Assembly: GCA_035764725.1 (NCBI GenBank) | Contig: DASTYT010000084.1 | Coordinates: forward strand, 1-35,533 | DNA from: Candidatus Methylomirabilota bacterium | GTDB taxonomy: Bacteria > Methylomirabilota > Methylomirabilia > Rokubacteriales > CSP1-6 | Reading direction: 5' to 3' | DNA length: 35,533 bases | In this document: positions 1 to 6,746 of the stretch, one piece after another | Position numbering within the stretch: position 1 is the first letter of the stretch | Layout of the letters: each line of letters opens with the position of its first letter | Notes under the pieces: generated by a model | The model's input: the letters and a program-made list of their open reading frames with translations, nothing else | What the model was told of the DNA's origin: nothing | The model's database searches: none | Translations under genes and position numbers: made by a program

Positions 1-144
1 GCCCTGTTTCCGGGCGTCTTCGAGGTGCCCTGGGGCGACATCGCGGCGGCGTCCATGCTCGCGAGCCTGCCGCCGCTGGTGCTGGTGATCGCGCTCCAGC
101 GCTTCCTGCTCCGCGGCCTCCTGGCCGGTGCACTTCGGGAATGA
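1..144 (+). CDS. Carbohydrate-type ABC transporter permease, C-terminal end (5' truncated by window)
   Basis: Frame 1 is open from the first base to TGA at 142-144 and encodes the last 47 residues of a membrane protein. It shows a hydrophobic helix (AASMLASLPPLVLVIALQRF) followed by LLRGLLAGALRE. This is the typical end of MalG/UgpE-type inner-membrane permeases, where the last helix is followed by an Arg/Lys-Gly-Leu-x-x-Gly-Ala tail. The complete MalG-type permease at 10787-11647 in this window ends the same way (QGLTAGSVKG). The rest of the gene, and probably its transporter operon, lies to the left. The substrate cannot be told from this fragment. Confidence 0.75.
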   Translation, partial: ALFPGVFEVPWGDIAAASMLASLPPLVLVIALQRFLLRGLLAGALRE

Positions 145-226
145 GCCCAAAGGAACTGGTAGACTTCAAGGCATGGTCCGCGCTAGGTTAGCGGGGAGTA
201 CCTGATTCCCATGGGCGTACCCACGC
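145..226 (+). other. Intergenic tRNA-Leu-like fold or rho leader structure
   Basis: This short gap contains GGAACTGGTAGAC (152-164), which matches the D-arm of bacterial tRNA-Leu. GCCCA (145-149) can pair with TGGGC (212-216) like an acceptor stem. CGCT/AGCG (181-184/190-193) forms a hairpin where a class II variable arm would lie. GGGAG/TTCCC (194-198/206-210) closes a 7-base loop where the T-arm would lie. The order is tRNA-like, but the anticodon stem does not pair and the T-loop is not TTCRANY, so it is not a functional canonical tRNA. It may be a decayed tRNA, a structured leader of the downstream rho-like gene, or chance. Confidence 0.25.
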
Positions 227-1189
227 TTGAGTAGACGCTCCCGTCGCCCGCACGGCCGCGGCCACCGTCCGCAGCAGCCCGGGCAAGGCCCTCGCCTTCC
301 CATCCCTACTCCGCCGCCTCCGTCCCTGTTCGAGAGCCTCACCGCCATCCAGCCGCGCGAGCGGCTGTGGCTGGAGACGACGCCGGACGAGATCAGCATG
401 CGGGTGATGGACATGATCTGCCCCATCGGCAAGGGGCAGCGTGGGCTCATCGTGGCGCCGCCGCGCACCGGCAAGACCACTCTGCTCCAGCAGATCGCCA
501 AGGCCATCCTGACCAATCACACCGAGGTGCAGGTGATCGTGCTCCTCGTGGACGAGCGGCCCGAGGAGGTCACGGACTTCCGGATGACCCTGGCCAAGAC
601 GGGCGCCGAGGTGGTGGCCTCCAGCAATGACAACCCCTACGCGCGCCACATCGAAGTGACCGAGCAGACGCTGGATCGCGCCAAGCGCATGGCCGAGCAA
701 AAGAAGGACGTGCTCATCCTCTTCGACTCGCTGACGCGGATGACGCGGGCCTACAACAATCAGCTCACCTCGCGGGGACGCACGATGTCGGGCGGCATCG
801 ACAGCCGCGCCTTCCAGATGCCGCGCGCCTTCTTCGGCGCCGCGCGGGCCATCGAGGAGGGCGGCTCCCTCACCATCATCGGCACCGCGCTGGTGGACAC
901 CGGCTCGCGGATGGACCAGATCATCTACGAGGAGTTCAAGGGCACCGGCAACATGGAGCTCTACCTCGAGCGCGAGCTGGCCGACCGGCGGGTGTTCCCG
1001 TCCTTCGACATGATCCGCTCGGGCACGCGGCACGAGGAGCTCCTGTTCTCGGCCGACGACTTGAAGAAGATCCACCTGCTGCGCCGCGCGCTGTCGGGCC
1101 GCAAGCCGGCCGAGGCGATGGAGATGCTGCTCGACCGCCTGAAGCTCACCCCGAACAACGCCGCTTTCCTGAAGAGCCTCGGCGGCTAG
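227..1189 (+). CDS. rho: Rho-type transcription terminator ATPase lacking the N-terminal RNA-binding domain
   Basis: The 320-residue product matches the hexameric RNA-dependent ATPase/translocase core of Rho. Visible motifs are Walker A APPRTGKT (77-84), the catalytic segment DERPEEVTD (109-117), Walker B LILFDS (163-168), a Q-loop-like SGGIDSRAFQMP (188-199), FFGAAR, the R-loop GTGNMEL (239-245) and the arginine-finger region RSGTR (264-268). Usual Rho is about 415-420 residues, with a helical N-terminus and a cold-shock/OB fold that binds RNA. Here only about 32 basic, proline-rich residues precede the core. The frame has a TGA at 203-205, so nothing longer can be read. The only usable start is TTG 227, without a clear ribosome binding site; the first in-frame ATG is inside the core. 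It may be a paralogue of a full-length Rho elsewhere, or a remnant of a rearrangement. Confidence 0.85.
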   Translation: MSRRSRRPHGRGHRPQQPGQGPRLPIPTPPPPSLFESLTAIQPRERLWLETTPDEISMRVMDMICPIGKGQRGLIVAPPRTGKTTLLQQIAKAILTNHTEVQVIVLLVDERPEEVTDFRMTLAKTGAEVVASSNDNPYARHIEVTEQTLDRAKRMAEQKKDVLILFDSLTRMTRAYNNQLTSRGRTMSGGIDSRAFQMPRAFFGAARAIEEGGSLTIIGTALVDTGSRMDQIIYEEFKGTGNMELYLERELADRRVFPSFDMIRSGTRHEELLFSADDLKKIHLLRRALSGRKPAEAMEMLLDRLKLTPNNAAFLKSLGG

Positions 1190-1190
1190 C

Positions 1191-1203
1191 GGGCCTCAGG
1201 CCC
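1191..1203. terminator. Hairpin at the convergent rho / PIG-L junction
   Basis: GGGCC (1191-1195) and GGCCC (1199-1203) form a 5-bp GC stem. Its 3-base loop is exactly the complement of the PIG-L stop codon (1196-1198), two bases after the rho stop. There is no T-tract on either side. It may act as a bidirectional terminator or 3'-end stabiliser. Confidence 0.4.
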
Positions 1204-1987
1204 CGCCGAGCCGCATCACGCGGTAGGCCTCGGCGGCGTCCAGCTTCTTCTTCCGTCCCTGCTCGCGGGCCCACTCCGTGATCATCTCGGTGGGGTCCCA
1301 CTCGCCCATCTGCGTCCGGTGCTCGCGCAGCGCCGCGAGCTTCACCGTGAGGGTGGAGGTGATGTCCACCCACGTGTCCGGCTTTTCCGCCCCGTGGATC
1401 CACACCGCGTCCACGTGGTGCGGGTCCAGCCCCTCGTCGATCAGCTCGGGGAAGATGAGACGGGTCTCTGCGGACGGGAACACCGCGTCCAGCGCCACGT
1501 CGGCGGCGGCGCGGTGGTCGGGGTGGTTGAGATAGACGTTGCCGTAGTACCGCACGGTCGGGTCGCCGCACATCACCACGTTGGGGCGGTAGCGTCGGAT
1601 GAGCCGCGTGAGCTCGCGGCGCAGTGGGATGGACGGCTCGAGCATCCCGTCCTCGTAGCCGAGGTAGACGGTTTCGGCCACGCCGAGCACGCGGCAGGCC
1701 GCGCGCTGCTCCTCCTCGCGGATCTTCACCAGGCGCTCCCGCGTCATGTCCTTGGGCGTCCACTCGTTCGAGCCGGCGCCGCCGCTGGTAATGCACACGG
1801 TGGTGATGTGGCTGCCCGCCTTGGCCCACTTCGCCAGCGTGCCGCCGATGGTGAACTCCTGGTCGTCGGGGTGCGCGTGGATGGACATCACGCGCTCGGG
1901 CGCCGCGGGCTCGGGCGCGTCCGCGGGAGCCGGACCGGCCCGCTCGGGGATGCCCGGCGTGCCTTCCGCGTCCTGGGTCTGGCTCAT
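1196..1987 (-). CDS. PIG-L/LmbE family zinc deacetylase
   Basis: The 263-residue product belongs to the family that de-N-acetylates GlcNAc-containing small molecules (MshB, BshB, Mca, PIG-L). The metal-binding motif AHPDDQE is at 38-44 and a second motif HPDH occurs in YLNHPDHRAA in the middle of the protein. The start was set at ATG 1987 (MSQTQD): the residues upstream do not look conserved, and a TACACT -10-like box lies 12 bases before this ATG. The first 32 residues are rich in Pro, Ala and Glu and look like a disordered leader, not a signal peptide. It is transcribed alone, divergent from the FAD monooxygenase and convergent with the rho-like gene. The substrate is unknown. It is a second cytoplasmic LmbE protein besides the one at 25760-26497, so it could be a thiol-conjugate amidase or a sugar deacetylase. 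Confidence 0.88.
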   Translation of the reverse strand: MSQTQDAEGTPGIPERAGPAPADAPEPAAPERVMSIHAHPDDQEFTIGGTLAKWAKAGSHITTVCITSGGAGSNEWTPKDMTRERLVKIREEEQRAACRVLGVAETVYLGYEDGMLEPSIPLRRELTRLIRRYRPNVVMCGDPTVRYYGNVYLNHPDHRAAADVALDAVFPSAETRLIFPELIDEGLDPHHVDAVWIHGAEKPDTWVDITSTLTVKLAALREHRTQMGEWDPTEMITEWAREQGRKKKLDAAEAYRVMRLGGA

Positions 1988-1999
1988 GGCGTGGCCGTC

Positions 2000-2010
2000 A
2001 GTGTAACACT
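2000..2010. promoter_or_regulatory. Palindromic bidirectional -10 region
   Basis: AGTGTAACACT is an inverted repeat of two 5-base arms around one base. On the minus strand it contains TACACT, 12 bases before the PIG-L start. On the plus strand it contains TAACACT, 6 bases before the monooxygenase ATG at 2017. Both spacings predict leaderless or near-leaderless messages. A protein-binding operator is the alternative reading. No good -35 box is visible. Confidence 0.4.
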
Positions 2011-2016
2011 GGGGAT

Positions 2017-3225
2017 ATGGGCGGCCAGACCGCGCGAGCACAGTGCTGCATCGCCGGGGGCGGCCCCGCCGGCCTCATGCTCGCGCTCCTGCTCGCGCGC
2101 GCGGGCGTGTCGGTGATCGTGCTGGAGAAGCATGCGGATTTCCTCCGCGACTTCCGGGGCGACACCATTCATCCCTCGACGCTCGAGCTCATGAGCGAGC
2201 TGGGCGTCCTCGACGAGTTCCTCGCCCTGCCGCACGAGGAGTTTCCCACGCTGCGGGCCCGGTTCGGCGCCGAGGTCGTGACACTGGCGGATTTCAGCCA
2301 CCTGCCGACCCGCTGCAAGTTCATCGCCTTCATGCCGCAGTGGGACTTCCTCGATTTCATTGCCAGCCGGGCGCGGACCTATCCCACCTTTGACCTTCGG
2401 ATGCGCGCCGAGGTGCTAGGGGTGCGGATGGACAACGGCCGGGTCGTGGGCGTGCAGGCCGTGACTCCCGAGGGGCCGCTGGCGGTGCGAGCCGACCTGG
2501 TGGTGGCCGCCGACGGCCGGGACTCGGTGCTGAGACGGGCGGCCCGGCTGTCCGTGACGGAGCTGGGCGCGCCCATGGACGTGCTCTGGTTCCGCCTCTC
2601 GCGACGGCCCTCGGACTCCGAGCAGCCCCTGGCCCGCTTCGACAGGGGCCGGATCTTTATCGTGGTCAATCGCGGGGCGCACTGGCAATGCGGCTATGTC
2701 ATCCCCAAGGGCACGCTGGAGGCGATCCGCGCGCGGGGTCTCGACTGGTTCCGGCAGGAGATCGGTGAGCTGCTGCCCTTCGCCGCCGATCGCGCGGCCG
2801 AGATCGGGTCCTGGGACGACGCGAAGCTCCTCACCGTGCGGGTCGATCGGCTGCCGCGCTGGCATCAGCCAGGTATCCTCTGCATCGGCGACGCGGCGCA
2901 CGCGATGTCGCCGGTGGGCGGGGTGGGCATCAACCTCGCCATCCAGGACGCCGTGGCCGCCGCCAACATCCTGGCCGCGCCGCTGCGCGAGGGGCGTATC
3001 AGCGACGCGCTCCTCGAGCGTGTCCAGCGCCGGCGGCAATGGCCCACGCGCGTGACCCAGCGCATCCAGGTTCTGCTCCAGTGGAGCCTGGTCTCGCGCG
3101 CGCTCAAGAGCGGTCGGCCCATGCGCCCCCCGCTCCTGGCGCGCGCGCTGCGGCGCATTCCCGCGCTCCGCCGCCTGACGGCGCGGCTCATCGGCCTGGG
3201 GATACGCCCCGAGCATCTGCAATGA
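2017..3225 (+). CDS. FAD-dependent aromatic-type monooxygenase (FAD_binding_3 family)
   Basis: The 402-residue product is a group A flavoprotein monooxygenase homologue, a family that typically hydroxylates aromatic or polyketide substrates using FAD and NAD(P)H. It has the dinucleotide motif IAGGGPAGL (12-20), the middle motif DGRDS (166-170, the DG motif) and the second FAD motif CIGDAAHAMSPVGGVGINLA (289-308). The C-terminal region is basic and lacks the thioredoxin-like domain of phenol hydroxylases. ATG 2017 lies only 6 bases after a -10-like box, so the message may be leaderless. Its TGA overlaps the ATG of the antiporter gene (ATGA at 3222-3225), so the two genes are probably translated together. 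The substrate is unknown; a geranylgeranyl-reductase-like or ubiquinone-hydroxylase-like role is possible but less likely. Confidence 0.85.
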   Translation: MGGQTARAQCCIAGGGPAGLMLALLLARAGVSVIVLEKHADFLRDFRGDTIHPSTLELMSELGVLDEFLALPHEEFPTLRARFGAEVVTLADFSHLPTRCKFIAFMPQWDFLDFIASRARTYPTFDLRMRAEVLGVRMDNGRVVGVQAVTPEGPLAVRADLVVAADGRDSVLRRAARLSVTELGAPMDVLWFRLSRRPSDSEQPLARFDRGRIFIVVNRGAHWQCGYVIPKGTLEAIRARGLDWFRQEIGELLPFAADRAAEIGSWDDAKLLTVRVDRLPRWHQPGILCIGDAAHAMSPVGGVGINLAIQDAVAAANILAAPLREGRISDALLERVQRRRQWPTRVTQRIQVLLQWSLVSRALKSGRPMRPPLLARALRRIPALRRLTARLIGLGIRPEHLQ

Positions 3226-4823
3226 GCACGCCCTACCACCTCGAGCTCATCGTGCTGTTGCTGGTGGCGGTGCTCGTCCTCATGACGCTGGCCCGCCGGG
3301 TGATGATCCCGTACCCGATCTTGCTCGTGCTGGGAGGCCTGGCTCTCAGCCTCGTGCCGAATGTCCCGGTGGTCCGGCTCGATCCCGACCTCGTGTTCCT
3401 GGTCTTCCTGCCTCCGGTGCTGTGGGCGGCGGCCTACTTCACGTCGCTGCGCGACTTCCGGGGAAATCTCCGGCCGATCGTGCTGCTGGCAGTGGGCCTG
3501 GTCCTCGTCACGACCGTGGCGGTGGCGGGGGCGGCGCGCCTGGTCGTGCCCGGCATGAGCTGGCCCGTGGCCTTCGCCCTCGGCGCCATCGTCTCGCCGC
3601 CCGACGCCGTCGCGGCCACCGCGATCGCGCGGCGCCTGCGCATCCCGCACCGGCTCGTGACGATCCTCGAAGGCGAGAGCCTCATCAACGACGCCGCCGC
3701 GCTCGTCCTCTACCGCGTGAGCGTGGCGCTCGCCGTGTCGGGGGGAATGATCACGCTCGAGGCGGGGCTGCGCGAGTTCGCCGTGGCCGCCCTGGGCGGC
3801 GTGCTCGTGGGACTCGTGGTGGGGCTCGCCACGCGGTGGGCGCTCCGGCTCACCGATGACAGCCTGGGCCAGATCGCGATCACCCTGCTGGCGCCCTACG
3901 CGGCGTGGGTGCTGGGGGAACGGGCGCACGTCTCGGCGGTGCTTGCCTGCGTCGTGGGCGGGCTCTACGTGCGCCAGAGCTTCAGCTCGATCGTGCCCCC
4001 GGTGACCCGCATCCAGTCGCGCGCGGTGTGGGACCTCCTTCTCTTCATCCTCAATGGGCTGATCTTCATCCTAATCGGGCTTCAGCTGGGGGCCATCCGC
4101 GCGGGCGGGCTCATCGAGGACCTCGGCGCGCTCCTCATCCAGGGCACCGTGGTCAGCGTCACCGCGATCGTGGTGCGGCTCGTCTGGGTGCCCCTCGCCA
4201 CCTTGATTCCCCGCTGGGTCAGCCCGTCCCTGCGGCGCCGCGACCCCATCCCGCCCGCGAGTTACGTCTTCCTCGTGGCGTGGACGGGCATGCGGGGGAT
4301 CGTTTCGCTCGCCGCCGCGCTGGCCCTGCCGCTGGCCTTCCCCTATCGCGACGAGGTGATCCTGCTCACGTTCGCCGTGATCCTCTCCACGCTGGTCGTG
4401 CAGGGACTGAGCCTCACGCCCCTGATCCACTGGCTACGCCTGGGGCACGACGACTCGCTCGAGCTCGAGGAGGCCTTCGCGCGCGAGGCGGCCGCGCGCG
4501 CGGCGCTCGGCCGGCTGGAAACGGTGGACGGGAGCCCGGTGGGCCGGGAGGAGATCGAGCGACTGCGCGCGTCCTACACGCAGCGGGTCGAACGTGCGAC
4601 GCCGATCGTGCTGGGCGAGGGGCATGATGCGGGCGAGCGGGCGGTCCGCCGGCGGGTCCGCCATGACCTGCTGACGGCCGAGCGGCACGCGCTGATCGAC
4701 CTTCGTGACCGGGGCGTGATCAGCGACGAGGTGCTCCAGCGACTGGAGCACGAGCTCGACGTGGAGGCGATACGGCTGGGGCTCGGTGAGACCCGGCTCG
4801 AGGGGGGCCTGGGTCCCACCTAG
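3222..4823 (+). CDS. Na+/H+ antiporter, CPA1 family
   Basis: The 533-residue product is an inner-membrane cation/proton exchanger with about 12 hydrophobic helices over residues 1-410. The CPA1 signature is clear: GAIVSPPDAVAATAIARRL (121-139) and EGESLINDAAALVLYR (150-165). The Asn-Asp pair (N156 D157) in the ion site is typical of electroneutral NhaP/NHE exchangers, in contrast to the Asp-Asp of electrogenic CPA2 proteins. The C-terminal 120 residues are charged and probably cytoplasmic, as in bacterial NhaP-type exchangers (TIGR00831-like). ATG 3222 overlaps the monooxygenase stop; longer readings start inside that gene and lack a membrane-protein N-terminus. It would serve Na+ extrusion or pH control. 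Its coupling to a flavin monooxygenase is unexplained. Confidence 0.88.
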   Translation: MSTPYHLELIVLLLVAVLVLMTLARRVMIPYPILLVLGGLALSLVPNVPVVRLDPDLVFLVFLPPVLWAAAYFTSLRDFRGNLRPIVLLAVGLVLVTTVAVAGAARLVVPGMSWPVAFALGAIVSPPDAVAATAIARRLRIPHRLVTILEGESLINDAAALVLYRVSVALAVSGGMITLEAGLREFAVAALGGVLVGLVVGLATRWALRLTDDSLGQIAITLLAPYAAWVLGERAHVSAVLACVVGGLYVRQSFSSIVPPVTRIQSRAVWDLLLFILNGLIFILIGLQLGAIRAGGLIEDLGALLIQGTVVSVTAIVVRLVWVPLATLIPRWVSPSLRRRDPIPPASYVFLVAWTGMRGIVSLAAALALPLAFPYRDEVILLTFAVILSTLVVQGLSLTPLIHWLRLGHDDSLELEEAFAREAAARAALGRLETVDGSPVGREEIERLRASYTQRVERATPIVLGEGHDAGERAVRRRVRHDLLTAERHALIDLRDRGVISDEVLQRLEHELDVEAIRLGLGETRLEGGLGPT

Positions 4824-4835
4824 GCCCGCGCCTAG
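4820..4835. terminator. Hairpin across both stop codons at the antiporter / secreted-protein junction
   Basis: CTAGGC (4820-4825) and GCCTAG (4830-4835) form a perfect 6-bp stem with the loop CCGC. The antiporter TAG lies in the left arm and the reverse-strand TAG of the next gene in the right arm. There is no T-tract. It is a plausible bidirectional terminator. Confidence 0.4.
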
Positions 4836-5185
4836 CCCTCGATCCCGCCGCCGTTGCCCGGGTGGAGAGCCAGGACCTCGATCACCGAGACCACGTTCCC
4901 GCGGCTCGTCGGCGTGTAGAACGCCTTGATGTGGTGGGACTGGGTCAGCATCGCGCGCGGAACGTTCACACTCTCCGGCACGATGAGTTGCGTCCCATCC
5001 TTCAAGCGCAGGTACTCGCCGTTCGCGCTGGCCCACGCGATCGTGCCTTGCGCCGTCGGGCCGAGCGTCGGCGAGACCTGAGTGCCGATGCGCGGCGGCG
5101 CCGCCGAGGCCATGGCTGCGACCATCGCGGCCGATACGAAGCTCATCACCACGACCAGTCCACGGAGTCCTCGTTGGGGATTCAT
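4832..5185 (-). CDS. Small secreted protein, DUF1344-like
   Basis: The 117-residue product has a signal peptide: a basic start (MNPQRGLRG), a hydrophobic core and ASA-AP cleavage near residue 30. The mature part has the pattern of DUF1344-type small beta proteins: a GTI strand, then YLRLKDGTQLIVPESV and a later HIKAFYTPTSRGNVVSVIEV, which suggests a small OB- or SH3-like barrel. Function is unknown for that family. It is convergent with the antiporter. Upstream, 5186-5304 (119 bases, to the end of the YcaQ-like gene) holds no further gene that I can see. I am fairly sure it is a gene because of the signal peptide, less sure about the family. Confidence 0.65.
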   Translation of the reverse strand: MNPQRGLRGLVVVMSFVSAAMVAAMASAAPPRIGTQVSPTLGPTAQGTIAWASANGEYLRLKDGTQLIVPESVNVPRAMLTQSHHIKAFYTPTSRGNVVSVIEVLALHPGNGGGIEG

Positions 5186-5304
5186 GCTTCATGTGATTGC
5201 ATGGCGTGGGCCAGCCAGCCCGAGACCCGGTAACCCCTGATGAATGTGGTGTTCTGGGATCCCGTAAGGGCACGCCCCGCGTACTAGGTACCGGGTCGCA
5301 CCGC

Positions 5305-6642
5305 TCAGGACGGGGAGACTGGGCCCTGCCGTAGCGCGCGGGCGAGGGGGGCGCGTAGGCGCCCGGGCGTCACGCGTGCGAGAGTGAGCTGCTCGGCCCC
5401 GACGAAGCGGCCGAGCGAGGCGAGGGCATCCGCCACTCCCATCAGCGTCTCGTCCACGTCGAGCGGCCCCGGTAGGCCGGCGGGCGGCTGACCGCCGTTC
5501 GCCAGCCAGCGCTCGAAGTGGACGTGGCGGACGTCCAGTCGCTTGTCGGCGCGATGCGTCTTGGCGTCGACCCGGCCCACGAGCCGCCCGTGGTGGAGGA
5601 TCGGCAGCGTGTAGTAGCCGTGCACGCGCTTGGCCTGCGGGGTGTACACCTCGATGCGATAGTCGAAGCCGAACAGCCGGGCGACGCGGCCGCGATACCA
5701 GAGGAAGGAATCGAAGGGCGAAAGCAGGGTCGTCCCGGTGGACGCGGCGGCGCGGCGCTCGGCGCGTCGAAGCGCCGGCAGATCGCGCGTGAGGATGAGC
5801 CAGCGTCCCCGGTGACCCTCCACCTCGATCTCAGTGACATCACCGCCCTCGATCAGGGCGCGGAGGCCGCTCCGGCGTCCGGCCGCGAAGAAGCGGGGGA
5901 AGGTGAGATAGCCGGCGAGATCCTTGTCGGTGGCCGCGCCCATGGCATGGAGCGAGCGCTCGACGTGCCAGCGGCGGAAGTCCTCGACGGATACCGCCTC
6001 CGTCGTGACGCCGGGCAGCGCGCGCTCGAGCAGGTCGTAGCGCTTCTGGAAGTGCTGGCGGCCGTGGATGGCGACCACGCCGGTCATCCACAGGTGGTGC
6101 AGCGCGTGCTGCACCGGCCTCCACGACCACCAGCCGCCGCGCCCCCGGCGCCGCGCGCCCTGCTCGAACTCGCCGTGGCTCATGGGACCGTTGCTGCGGA
6201 GGGTGTCAGTGACCTCCGTGATGAGGCGCGAGTTCCTCTTGAGCCACTTCGACCAGCCGGTGTGGCGACCCTGGTAGTCGAGCATCGCGCGCCGCCACCA
6301 CGGCAGCGTGGAGACCGGCACGAGGCAGGCGGCGTGCGCCCAGTACTCGAAGAGCAGACGACGGCGATAAATCATGCGATCGAGGCTCGCCCGTTGATAG
6401 GGCCCGAAGCGGCTCCACGCGGTGAGGTAGTGCGCGCGCTCGAGCACGTTGATGGAGTCGAGCTGGAGGCCGCCCACGTCCTCGACGAAGCGCGTGAGCC
6501 GGCCGGGCGTCAGCCGCTGCGTGCGCGGCCGCGTCAGGTGTTGCCGCTCCAGGAACAGCGCGGCCACCGCGCGTGGCGAGACGACGGCTCGATGAGGCGC
6601 GGCCGCGGTGGGCCCGGGGGACGGAGCGGAGTGCGTGGGCAT
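5305..6642 (-). CDS. YcaQ/AlkZ-type winged-helix DNA glycosylase homologue
   Basis: The 445-residue product matches the HTH_42 (DUF1006) family, whose studied members AlkZ and YcaQ are DNA glycosylases that unhook interstrand cross-links. The N-terminal motif VGGLQLDSINVLERAHYLTA (57-76) corresponds to the family's catalytic loop, and Q60-L61-D62 fits the Q-x-D form reported for the YcaQ branch, in contrast to the Q-x-Q of AlkZ. Several W/R-rich winged-helix segments follow. ATG 6642 was chosen because a TACCGT box lies 9 bases upstream and the longer reading crosses that promoter. It is monocistronic and divergent from a solute-binding protein gene. A role in alkylation or cross-link repair is inferred from the family. 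Many distant homologues are untested. Confidence 0.82.
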   Translation of the reverse strand: MPTHSAPSPGPTAAAPHRAVVSPRAVAALFLERQHLTRPRTQRLTPGRLTRFVEDVGGLQLDSINVLERAHYLTAWSRFGPYQRASLDRMIYRRRLLFEYWAHAACLVPVSTLPWWRRAMLDYQGRHTGWSKWLKRNSRLITEVTDTLRSNGPMSHGEFEQGARRRGRGGWWSWRPVQHALHHLWMTGVVAIHGRQHFQKRYDLLERALPGVTTEAVSVEDFRRWHVERSLHAMGAATDKDLAGYLTFPRFFAAGRRSGLRALIEGGDVTEIEVEGHRGRWLILTRDLPALRRAERRAAASTGTTLLSPFDSFLWYRGRVARLFGFDYRIEVYTPQAKRVHGYYTLPILHHGRLVGRVDAKTHRADKRLDVRHVHFERWLANGGQPPAGLPGPLDVDETLMGVADALASLGRFVGAEQLTLARVTPGRLRAPLARALRQGPVSPS

Positions 6643-6651
6643 GGCGAGGAC

Positions 6652-6696
6652 ACGGTAGCACCGATCTGGCGGTCGAGCGCCGTCTGCTGCTACCAT
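6652..6696. promoter_or_regulatory. Divergent extended -10 promoters forming an inverted repeat
   Basis: GGTAGCA (6654-6660) and TGCTACC (6688-6694) are perfect inverted repeats. Each contains an extended -10-like element pointing outward: TGCTACCGT toward the YcaQ-like gene (start 9 bases away) and TGCTACCAT toward the solute-binding protein gene at 6747. An inner GGCG/CGCC pair (6669-6672/6679-6682, approximate) could extend the fold. Either two promoters or an operator. Confidence 0.35.
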
Positions 6697-6746
6697 CCGG
6701 GCCGACGAGGATCGTCCCGCTCACCCTGGCGCCGAGGAGCCTGCGT

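Noticed and set aside
142..218. Functional tRNA-Leu gene
   Set aside because: The anticodon stem does not pair, the T-loop lacks the TTCRA consensus and only 5 acceptor pairs form. It is kept only as a tRNA-like curiosity.
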